Shown in pieces: positions 21,825-29,365 of a stretch of 47,183 nucleotides of DNA. Origin of the DNA: CAYVMX01 sp964452725 (GTDB lineage: Bacteria > Patescibacteriota > Gracilibacteria > JAHISY01); NCBI GenBank assembly GCA_964452725.1, contig CAYVMX010000007.1, forward strand, positions 1 through 47,183, given 5' to 3'. Under the pieces are notes generated by a model. It saw only the letters and a program-made list of their open reading frames with translations. It was not told the DNA's origin and made no database searches. Numbering within the stretch: the stretch's first letter is position 1; each line of letters opens with the position of its first letter. Both the position numbers and the translations under genes were made by a program.

Positions 21825-24176
21825 ATGCCTGTCCGCCGTCGCCGTCGCCTCAATCCCGCTCGTCGTCTAAATACCACTGCGCCGCGTCGTCGTAGCGCGG
21901 GTTTCTTCGCCAAACTATTCAACCCTGTGCGTAAGAGCAGTGCTGCGCATACAGGACTAAAGCTGGAAGTCGAGCACCGTGTGGCGCGCGACATCTGGGC
22001 GATTTTTTACATTGTACTGGCGATCATCACATATCTATCGCTGGGTGGTGGTATGGGTCCGGCGGGGCAGTGGTGGGCAGCTAGTTTTCAGGGGCTTTTT
22101 GGTATTGGGATCAACTTCGTGCCGGCGGTGCTAGCGGTCGTGGGTGTGGTGATGCTGACGAGTACGAGTGTCAAGTTCAACTTCACCAAGATCTTTGGTA
22201 TCTGCTTACTGGTGGCGACCGCACTGGGTATCATTCACCTCGCTGCTCCAGAGGCAGAGATGCTGGCGAATGCGGCGTCTTATGGTGGTGTGATTGGTTT
22301 CGTAGCATCGGTGTTTTTTCGTATCGCGCTGGCAGATCTCGGGGCGCAGATCGTGCTGATCGCGCTCTTTTTATCAGCGGTTTTGCTTACTTTCGGTGTT
22401 TCATTTCGCGATGTCATCGCACTGGTCCGCGGCACACCAGAGCGATCTGCGAGTGCGAGTGAAAAGCTGGAAAAGAGCATTCAAAATGCTTTGACTGGTG
22501 AGCAGCAGCCCAAAGCCTCAGTATCGACTGTCAAACCTAAAGCTAACGAATCCAAATCGAGTTTCAAGATCAATCAACCAGCGACGGTCAAGCTGGCGGG
22601 AGACTTCAAACCCCAAAAGTCCAAAATCAGTGATGCGGATTGGGTGCCGCCGTCTCTAGATCTGCTCGCCGAGACAGCGAAGAGTGCGACGATGGATGAG
22701 GAGGGTCTGCGGCTCAAGGCAGATGTAATCAAGGAGAAGCTAGCGAACTTTGGTATCGAGGTCACAGTCCAAGACGTCAACGTCGGACCAAGTGTCATGC
22801 AGTACACGCTCAAGCCGGCGGAGGGAGTCAAGCTCAGTAAGATCGTCAATCTCAAGCACGATCTAGCGCTAGCACTGTCGGCGAAGTCGCTGCGTATCGA
22901 AGCACCAGTCCCAGGGCGCAATGTCGTGGGTATCGAGATCCCCAATGACAAGCGAGTGGCAGTGCGTATGCGCGAGCTGATGATGTCCGACGCTTTTGCC
23001 AAGGTCAAAAGCAGTCTGCGGCTAGTACTCGGGCGCGATGTCTCGGGTCACCCACTAGTAGCAGACTTGGCGCAGATGCCGCATATGCTAGTGGCGGGTC
23101 AGACTGGCTCGGGTAAGTCAGTCGGGATCAATTCCTTCCTCTTGAGTCTGATCTACCAAAACAGCCCCAACGATCTACGACTGATCCTCATCGATCCCAA
23201 GCGGGTAGAGCTAGTGCCATACAACGGGATACCCCATCTACTGACACCAGTGATCAATGACACAGACAAGACGGTCAGTGCGCTGAAGTGGGCAGTAGCG
23301 GAGATGACACGGCGCTATACCGAGTGTGCTGCAGTCCACGTGCGCAACATCACAGAGTACAATGCCAAGCAGCCACCAGAGAAGATGCCGTATATCGTGA
23401 TCGTGATTGACGAGCTGGCAGATCTCATGATGGCGAGCGGCAAGGAGGTCGAGGCGTGTATCTGTCGACTAGCGCAGATGGCACGTGCGGTGGGTATCCA
23501 TCTCATCATCGCGACACAGCGTCCGAGTGTCGATGTGATCACGGGTCTGATCAAGGCCAATATCCCGACGCGGCTCTCTTTTCGAGTGGCGCAGGGTGTG
23601 GACTCCAAGACTATCCTCGACAAGATGGGTGCGGAGGACCTGCTCGGGCAGGGCGACATGCTCTTCATACCACCAGGACAGAGCGATCCTGTACGCGTGC
23701 AGGGTGCTTTCCTCAGTACTGATGAGGTCAAAAAAGTCACCAATGCGATCAAGCTCGAACTGGGTGATACCGAGCCAGAGTACAACGACGAGATCACTGA
23801 CAAGACCAAGACTGCTAGTGTCGAGCTACCAGGCTTGAGGTCAGAGTCGACGAGCGGTGCACCAGGTAGTGAGGGTAGTGACAATGCGCTCGTACTACGA
23901 GCAGCGCGTGTGATCCTTGAAAATAAAAAAGCCTCGACCTCATTACTTCAGCGACGACTTTCACTCGGATTTGCACGGGCTGGTCGGATCATGGATCTGC
24001 TTGAGGAGCGTGGCTTCGTCGGGGTGGGTGTCGGTAGCAAGCCCCGCGAGATCCATATCACAGCAGAAAAACTCGCCGAACTAGAGGGTGGTACAGCGCT
24101 GAGTGACGCAGAAGCAGCGGCGCGCAAGACAGCTGCGCAGCTCGATCAGATGGAGCGCGGACGAGGGGGATCGTAG
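21825..24176 (+). CDS. ftsK: DNA translocase FtsK/SpoIIIE
   Basis: 783-residue septal DNA pump that clears chromosome from the division site. From the ATG at 21825: an Arg-rich N-terminus (PVRRRRRLNPARR), four membrane segments within about 50-190, a linker, then the motor: Walker A GQTGSGKSVG (about 425-434), DPKRVEL, IVIVIDELADLMM (Walker B, about 525-537) and ATQRPSVDVITGLIKANIP. A C-terminal winged-helix gamma domain (RAARVILENKKAS ... RAGRIMDLLEERGFVG) binds KOPS-like sites. An upstream in-frame TTG at 21732 overlaps the -35 of the divergent promoter and is rejected. An extended -10 (TGCTATATT) ends 10 nt before the ATG. Confidence 0.95.
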   Translation: MPVRRRRRLNPARRLNTTAPRRRSAGFFAKLFNPVRKSSAAHTGLKLEVEHRVARDIWAIFYIVLAIITYLSLGGGMGPAGQWWAASFQGLFGIGINFVPAVLAVVGVVMLTSTSVKFNFTKIFGICLLVATALGIIHLAAPEAEMLANAASYGGVIGFVASVFFRIALADLGAQIVLIALFLSAVLLTFGVSFRDVIALVRGTPERSASASEKLEKSIQNALTGEQQPKASVSTVKPKANESKSSFKINQPATVKLAGDFKPQKSKISDADWVPPSLDLLAETAKSATMDEEGLRLKADVIKEKLANFGIEVTVQDVNVGPSVMQYTLKPAEGVKLSKIVNLKHDLALALSAKSLRIEAPVPGRNVVGIEIPNDKRVAVRMRELMMSDAFAKVKSSLRLVLGRDVSGHPLVADLAQMPHMLVAGQTGSGKSVGINSFLLSLIYQNSPNDLRLILIDPKRVELVPYNGIPHLLTPVINDTDKTVSALKWAVAEMTRRYTECAAVHVRNITEYNAKQPPEKMPYIVIVIDELADLMMASGKEVEACICRLAQMARAVGIHLIIATQRPSVDVITGLIKANIPTRLSFRVAQGVDSKTILDKMGAEDLLGQGDMLFIPPGQSDPVRVQGAFLSTDEVKKVTNAIKLELGDTEPEYNDEITDKTKTASVELPGLRSESTSGAPGSEGSDNALVLRAARVILENKKASTSLLQRRLSLGFARAGRIMDLLEERGFVGVGVGSKPREIHITAEKLAELEGGTALSDAEAAARKTAAQLDQMERGRGGS

Positions 24177-24274
24177 CTCAATGCTTGGATTATTATTTTG
24201 TTTTTTCAGAGGATACTTTTGAATATACGAAAAGAGGATTGAGCACTGTTTGATTAGGTTTTTGGTAGCGAGGA

Positions 24275-24955
24275 CTAGGCGGCGATTTTTTGTCTTGGCT
24301 GAGCTGTTGTTTGATTTAGTTGCGCGAGTAGTTCTTCAAATTTTCCGAAGTTCGCGAGGAAGATCTGAGTCAGAGTTGGGTCGAAGTGTTTACTGGCGTT
24401 GTTTACGAAGTAGGTTTTTACCGCTAGTTCGGAGATTGGTTTTTTGTAAGCGCGACGACTGCGCATAGCATCATAGACATCGATGATGGCGAGCATACGC
24501 GCAGGGAAGGGAATCTCCGTACCAGTGAGTCCGCGTGGGTAGCCTGTGCCGTTCCATTTTTCGTGGTGATCTTCGACTCCCTCGAGGAGGATCTGCTGCT
24601 GCTCTGGAGTACAACGTGTGGGGTTGTGAGCATAGAGATGCTCGATGATACGTCGACCATAGGTGACGTGTCTACGGACTTGCTCTTGTTCTATCGGATT
24701 TAGTTTACCTTGCTTGAAAAGTATTTCATCTGGGATTTGGCATTTACCAATGTCGTGATAAGCACCAGCAGTACTGATCTCACTGAGGTAGCTGGTGTCT
24801 AGCTCGGGGTATTGGTCAGTCGCCGAGATGATCTGACCAAAGAGATCTAGCAAGGCGCTGGTGCGTTTTTCGTGAGGCAGGGTTTCAGTGATATTCGTGC
24901 TCTCGATGCGAGTCGCTGTCGTCAGTGGTACCTGTTCGGCTGCTTGAAGGTTCAA
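24275..24955 (-). CDS. HD-GYP domain protein
   Basis: About 226 residues. HD-GYP-type metal phosphohydrolase: YHDIGKCQIPDEIL, HVTYGRRIIEHL, DHHEKWNGTGYPRGLTG (GYP motif) and IIDVYDAMRSRRAYK are all visible. The family hydrolyses cyclic di-GMP or related cyclic dinucleotides. No sensor domain is attached beyond about 60 N-terminal residues. The frame extends to a TTG at 25006, but that TTG is the -35 box of a TTGGAT-17-TATAAT promoter, so translation must start lower; TTG at 24955 is the best in-frame candidate. TAG stop. Confidence 0.85.
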   Translation of the reverse strand: MNLQAAEQVPLTTATRIESTNITETLPHEKRTSALLDLFGQIISATDQYPELDTSYLSEISTAGAYHDIGKCQIPDEILFKQGKLNPIEQEQVRRHVTYGRRIIEHLYAHNPTRCTPEQQQILLEGVEDHHEKWNGTGYPRGLTGTEIPFPARMLAIIDVYDAMRSRRAYKKPISELAVKTYFVNNASKHFDPTLTQIFLANFGKFEELLAQLNQTTAQPRQKIAA

Positions 24956-24977
24956 AGTGTTTTTGATTAATCGTATT

Positions 24978-25006
24978 ATTATACCACAAAACACCAGATT
25001 ATCCAA
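24978..25006 (-). promoter_or_regulatory. Promoter of the short HD-GYP gene
   Basis: Minus strand: TTGGAT (25006-25001), 17-nt spacer, perfect TATAAT (24983-24978). It lies inside the longest open frame, which fixes the start downstream. Confidence 0.75.
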
Positions 25007-25034
25007 TCTAGTTTGAATGAATTGCTAGTAGCTT

Positions 25035-26222
25035 TTAGGTGTCGGAGAACTGCTCTTTGAGATTTAGTATTTCATCTATATTTTGTAAGAAAATCGCTAC
25101 AATCTCAGGATCGAAATGTGCACCGCACTCTTTTTTTATTTCTGTGATGGCGTCATTGACTGACCAAGCAGCTTTGTACGGTCGCTCGGTAGTGAGTGCG
25201 TCGAAGACATCGGCGATGGCTACGATCCTGCCGACTAGTGGGATTTTGTCACCTACAAGTCCGCGTGGGTAGCCCGTGCCGTTCCATTTTTCGTGATGGG
25301 TGCAGGCGATTGTTCGTGCCATTTCGAGCTGTTCGGAGGTATGTCCACCTAGGATTTCGTGACCGATGGTGGTGTGTGTTTGCATTTTTTTAAACTCTTC
25401 AAGAGTTAGCTTGCTGGGTTTTAGTAGTATGTTGTCTGAGATACCGATCTTGCCAACGTCATGCATGGGGGCGGTCATTCGGATTAAGTCAATCACTGCT
25501 TCGTCTAGACCTGCTCCACGAGCCAAGACGGCTGCGTATTCGCTCATACGGAGGACGTGCTTGCCAGTTTCGTTGTCACGTAGTTCGGCAGCACGAGCTA
25601 GGCTGTTGATGATTTCTATAATTGCTTCTTCTAGATCAAGTGTGCGTTCGTTTACTTTGTCTTCTAGTACTTTGGCAAGATTATTGGCCTTTTCTTCTGC
25701 TATTTTTTGAGCGGTGATGTCTTGACGGACGGCGAGATAGGATATGATTCTTTCAGTTGAGTTTTTTGGTGTGATGGTCGCCTCGACCCAGTAGTAGTCT
25801 CCAGACTCTTCTTCTGCGTCATCTCGAAATGGATTATTTGGATGTCCAACTTGATTTGGATTTACTAGTTTCAAGCGTCCTTGTTTGGTTAGGTTTTTGA
25901 TTTGACCATGCCAGATTTCCCCTGCTTTGATTGTTTGCCACATTTTTTCAAAAGTTTGAGCTGGAATATCGGGGTGGCGAGTGATCCTGTGTGGTTGCCC
26001 GATTAGTTCCTCGCGGGAGTAGCCTGAGAGTTGGCAAAAACTATCATCTACCTCGGTGATTACACCGTTGGCATCGGTCTCGACTACGATCGCTAGTTTT
26101 GCCAGGGTTTCAGCTCGCTCTGAGCAGCTGAGGAGCTGCTCTATCGCTGCACGAAATTCGTTTGGGATCTTACCAGTTTCTAGTCCAGCTATTATCGCTT
26201 CACGATTGCCATTTAGTTGCAT
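25035..26222 (-). CDS. PAS-HD-GYP signalling protein
   Basis: 395 residues: a short helical N-terminus, a PAS/PAC sensor domain (about 40-165; ITEVDDSFCQLSGYSREELIG and ISYLAVRQDITAQK), a coiled-coil linker (about 168-205) and an HD-GYP domain (about 210-385) with APMHDVGKIGISD, THTTIGHEILGG, THHEKWNGTGYPRGLVG and IADVFDALTTERPYK. Probably a soluble, signal-controlled cyclic-dinucleotide phosphodiesterase. It lies directly upstream of the second HD-GYP gene; the two share the HHEKWNGTGYPRGL core, so they may be paralogues. No GGDEF protein is in the window. An 8-4-8 inverted repeat overlaps its promoter. Confidence 0.9.
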   Translation of the reverse strand: MQLNGNREAIIAGLETGKIPNEFRAAIEQLLSCSERAETLAKLAIVVETDANGVITEVDDSFCQLSGYSREELIGQPHRITRHPDIPAQTFEKMWQTIKAGEIWHGQIKNLTKQGRLKLVNPNQVGHPNNPFRDDAEEESGDYYWVEATITPKNSTERIISYLAVRQDITAQKIAEEKANNLAKVLEDKVNERTLDLEEAIIEIINSLARAAELRDNETGKHVLRMSEYAAVLARGAGLDEAVIDLIRMTAPMHDVGKIGISDNILLKPSKLTLEEFKKMQTHTTIGHEILGGHTSEQLEMARTIACTHHEKWNGTGYPRGLVGDKIPLVGRIVAIADVFDALTTERPYKAAWSVNDAITEIKKECGAHFDPEIVAIFLQNIDEILNLKEQFSDT

Positions 26223-26268
26223 CCTTACGGTTTGTGGTTAAGTAAAATAGAGTTGGAAATATTATTTT

Positions 26269-26288
26269 ATATCAAAAACATTTGATAT
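26269..26288 (-). promoter_or_regulatory. Operator-like inverted repeat in the PAS-HD-GYP promoter
   Basis: ATATCAAA-AACA-TTTGATAT, a perfect 8-bp palindrome with 4-bp spacer. On the minus strand it runs into TATAAAAT, a plausible -10 box, so a repressor could act here. Confidence 0.5.
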
Positions 26289-26318
26289 TGTTTGTAGAGT
26301 TTATCTAATTTTCATAAT

Positions 26319-28325
26319 TTAGATGTCGAGGTTCTGCACGCTCTTTGCATGTGTCTGGATAAACTTGCGGCGCGGTGGTACTTCTGACCCCATCAGTGTC
26401 TCGAAGACGTGATTGGCCTTCTCTGCACTATCGACAGTCACACGGAGCATAGTGCGGGTGGTCGGGTCCATGGTCGTCTCCCAGAGCTGTTCGGGGTTCA
26501 TCTCACCGAGACCTTTGTAGCGTTGGATATTTACTCGGCTACTGGTTTTCTTTTTGGTAGCGACAGTTTTTTCTTCAGACTCTTCAGTTTCCTCAGATTC
26601 TTCAGTGGCAGCAACAGGAGCAGCGATTTCGAGGTTATTTGCGGCTAGGATTCGGAGTTTTTCGTCTTCGGTGTAAGCGTACCAAGACTGCTTACCTTTG
26701 GAGATCTTGTACAGTGGTGGTTGGGCGATGTAGAGGTAGCCCGCGTCGATGATGGGCTTGAAGTGTCGATAAAAGAGCGTGAGGAGCAGTGTGCGAATAT
26801 GTGCGCCGTCGACATCGGCGTCGGTCATGATGACGATCTTGTGGTAGCGGATCTTGCTCAGCTCGAAGAGCTCGCCGATACCAGCACCCATGGCGATGAT
26901 GAGGTTCTTCACTTCGTTATTGGCTAGCATACGGTCGAGGCGGGCTTGCTCGACGTTGAGGATTTTGCCACGCAGCGGCAGGATCGCTTGGGTATTGCGG
27001 TCGCGTCCTTGCTTGGCGCTACCGCCGGCACTATCGCCCTCGACGATGAAGATCTCGCTGTCTTCGGCTTTGCGGCTGCTACAGTCGGCGAGCTTGCCAG
27101 GGAGTCCGGCTCCCTCTAGTGCGCCCTTGCGCAGGACGCTGTCGCGGGCAGCTCGTGCGGCGATCCTCGCTCGTGCGGCGAGGAGACATTTGTTTATCAT
27201 GGCTTTGCCATCGTTGGGGTTTTCCTCTAGATGGGTAGCGAAACCCTCGCCAAAGACGGCGTTGACCGCGCTCTGCATCTCGGCGTTGCCGAGTTTGCCT
27301 TTGGTCTGTCCTTCGAACTGGGGATCGGCGAGCTTGACTGAGATGATGGCGGTCATACCCTCGCGGACGTCTTCGGCAGTGAGGTTTTGGTCTTTTTCTT
27401 TGAGTAGTCCGACTTTGCGAGCGTAGCTATTGATCTCGCGAGTGAGGGCAGTGCGAAAGCCGGTCAGGTGCGTACCGCCGTCGACGGTGTGGATATTATT
27501 GGCGAAGGTAAAGACCTCCTCAGTGAAAGCGTCGGTGTACTGGAGTGCGACCTCGACCATGCCGTCGGGGGTGTCTTTTTCTACATACACTACGTCGGTT
27601 AGACGATTGCGGTTTTGGTTCAGGTGTTGGACGTAGCTCTTGACTCCGCCTTCGAAGTGGAAACGGTACTTGATGTGAGGGGTTTGGCGTTCGTCGATGA
27701 TCGAGAGGGTGACGCCCTTGGTCAGGTAGCTCTGCTGGCGGACGCGAGTCAGGATCGCTTCGAAATCAAATTCGATGGTTTTTTTGAAAATCTCGGGATC
27801 AGGGTAGAAGGTAATCTTCGTCCCAGTTTCTTTGGCTGTGCCGATGGTCTTTAGCCCTCCTTTGGGCTTGCCGCCGTCGATGAACTCCTGCTGGTAGTGC
27901 TTGCCATCGCGGTAGACCTCGGCGATTACCTTGGTACTCAGAGCATTGACCACGCTCACACCGACGCCGTGGAGACCACCGGAGACTTTGTACCCGCTGG
28001 CATCTCCGCCGAACTTACCACCGGCGTGGAGGACGGTGAGTACAGTCTCCAGCGCGCTGACGCCGGTGGCTTTGTGTTTCTCTACTGGGATACCACGACC
28101 GTTGTCGAGTACGCTACAGGCGCCGTCTTTGGCGAGGATCACGGTGATCTGGTCGCAGTGTCCTGCCATGGCTTCGTCGATACTGTTGTCTACGATCTCC
28201 CAGATCAGGTGGTGGAGACCGCGGCTATCGGTACTACCGATGTACATACCCGGACGTTTGCGCACGGGAGCGAGTCCTTCGAGGACTTGGATTTGGTCGG
28301 CAGAGTAGTCGGATTTTTTATTCAT
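26319..28325 (-). CDS. gyrB: DNA gyrase subunit B
   Basis: 668-residue ATPase subunit of gyrase. GHKL ATPase motifs: EIVDNSIDEAMAGH (about 43-56), DNGRGIPVEKH (about 74-84) and GGLHGVGVSVVNALS (about 116-130). The TOPRIM domain has VEGDSAGGSAKQGRDR (about 426-441) and DADVDGAHIRTLLL (about 502-515). The C-terminus MGSEVPPRRKFIQTHA favours GyrB over ParE. An acidic-then-basic low-complexity insertion (EESEETEESEEK...KKKTSSR, about 577-605) sits just before NIQRYKGLGEMNPEQLW and is unusual. gyrA and recF are not adjacent. No SD; an inverted repeat lies just upstream. Confidence 0.95.
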   Translation of the reverse strand: MNKKSDYSADQIQVLEGLAPVRKRPGMYIGSTDSRGLHHLIWEIVDNSIDEAMAGHCDQITVILAKDGACSVLDNGRGIPVEKHKATGVSALETVLTVLHAGGKFGGDASGYKVSGGLHGVGVSVVNALSTKVIAEVYRDGKHYQQEFIDGGKPKGGLKTIGTAKETGTKITFYPDPEIFKKTIEFDFEAILTRVRQQSYLTKGVTLSIIDERQTPHIKYRFHFEGGVKSYVQHLNQNRNRLTDVVYVEKDTPDGMVEVALQYTDAFTEEVFTFANNIHTVDGGTHLTGFRTALTREINSYARKVGLLKEKDQNLTAEDVREGMTAIISVKLADPQFEGQTKGKLGNAEMQSAVNAVFGEGFATHLEENPNDGKAMINKCLLAARARIAARAARDSVLRKGALEGAGLPGKLADCSSRKAEDSEIFIVEGDSAGGSAKQGRDRNTQAILPLRGKILNVEQARLDRMLANNEVKNLIIAMGAGIGELFELSKIRYHKIVIMTDADVDGAHIRTLLLTLFYRHFKPIIDAGYLYIAQPPLYKISKGKQSWYAYTEDEKLRILAANNLEIAAPVAATEESEETEESEEKTVATKKKTSSRVNIQRYKGLGEMNPEQLWETTMDPTTRTMLRVTVDSAEKANHVFETLMGSEVPPRRKFIQTHAKSVQNLDI

Positions 28326-28338
28326 AAAGCATAGAGTG

Positions 28339-28353
28339 ACTCAAGCGTTGAGT
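28339..28353. promoter_or_regulatory. Inverted repeat upstream of gyrB
   Basis: ACTCAA-GCG-TTGAGT ends 13 nt upstream of the gyrB ATG. On the minus strand it falls between TTTACT and TATGCT, which are 17 nt apart, i.e. where an operator would sit; but that -10 is too close to the ATG to be convincing as a promoter. Confidence 0.4.
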
Positions 28354-28453
28354 AAATTTCCAGAGCAGTTTAGCAGAGTCAAAGGCATCTCGGAAACTTA
28401 TATGTACCGCTATGACTAAATTTTGGGTTCTCGATGTGTGCTATCTTTAGACT

Positions 28454-29365
28454 ATGACTAAGCAGATTGCCGTTTTCTTTGCTCGATCAGACTTTGAGGA
28501 TTACCCCTTCGATGAGGAGGAGTATCGACAGGCCTACATCGAGCTAGCTCAGCAGATCACTGCTCTGGGTGGGGTTTTTTGGATCGTGCGAGGTCAGGAG
28601 ACTTACGAGGGTGGTGGTAGGTTTCGTCATGGTTGGCGCTGGGACGGTCAGCAGTTTGCGCTGGTATCGCAGGAGGTTCAGATCGATGTGATTTATGACA
28701 AGGGCAGCTTCCGCGGTGGCAGCGCGCTCAAAGTGCTCAACTGTCCAGAGCTAAGTCGACTCTGTACTGGCAAGCTAGCGACTTATGAGTACTTCTCAGA
28801 GCTGATGCCACGGACCTCGCTGGTCAAGACACAGGCTGAGCTAGTCAAACAACTGTCAGCAATCTCCAATATTCGTAAAGTGATCAAGCCGCCAGCAGAT
28901 CAAGGTGGTGCGGGTGTGGTGATCGGGACGACCGCAGAGATCCTCGCTGCACCCAAGAGTTTCCCACTGCTTTTGCAAGAGTTCCTCGATACTAGTCGCG
29001 GTGTGCCTGGTATCCTCCGCGGAATCCATGACTTTCGCATGGTGATCATCGATGGTGAGATCGTGATGGCTTTCATCCGGACGCCACCGACAGGTAGTCT
29101 GCTCGCCAATGTCGCGCGTGGTGGACAGACTATCGAAGTGTCGCTCGAAAAAATCCCAACACTCGCTCGTCGCTTGGCAAAAAAAATCGATCAACGTTTG
29201 GCGCGTTATCCGCATCGGGTTTATTCCATTGATTTGGGCTTCGTCGGAGCCAATACGCCAAAGCTGGTCGAGCTAAACTCTGAGCCGGCGCTGTTTGCTG
29301 CTGCGCGTGGCAAAGCGTTCTTACTTTTCCAAAAGAAGCTTGCTCTGGCGCTGATGGCGCTCTAG
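28454..29365 (+). CDS. ATP-grasp domain protein
   Basis: 303 residues. The C-terminal two-thirds look like an ATP-grasp ligase: VIKPPADQGGAGVVIG (about 143-158), LLLQEFLDTSRG (about 172-183), DFRMVIIDGEIVMAFIR (about 193-209), NVARGGQTIEV and a metal-binding end SIDLGFV...LVELNSEP (about 256-274). This group resembles glutathione-synthetase/RimK or YheC/D-type ATP-grasp proteins; the acceptor and donor substrates are unknown. An extended -10 (TGCTATCTT) ends 6 nt before the ATG, so the mRNA is probably leaderless. TAG stop shared with ppdK through CTAG. Confidence 0.75.
   Translation: MTKQIAVFFARSDFEDYPFDEEEYRQAYIELAQQITALGGVFWIVRGQETYEGGGRFRHGWRWDGQQFALVSQEVQIDVIYDKGSFRGGSALKVLNCPELSRLCTGKLATYEYFSELMPRTSLVKTQAELVKQLSAISNIRKVIKPPADQGGAGVVIGTTAEILAAPKSFPLLLQEFLDTSRGVPGILRGIHDFRMVIIDGEIVMAFIRTPPTGSLLANVARGGQTIEVSLEKIPTLARRLAKKIDQRLARYPHRVYSIDLGFVGANTPKLVELNSEPALFAAARGKAFLLFQKKLALALMAL

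Noticed and set aside
26854..28334. Several plus-strand frames of 70-190 codons opposite gyrB
   Set aside because: They are antisense shadows of gyrB, with compositions expected from its codon bias and no recognisable domains.
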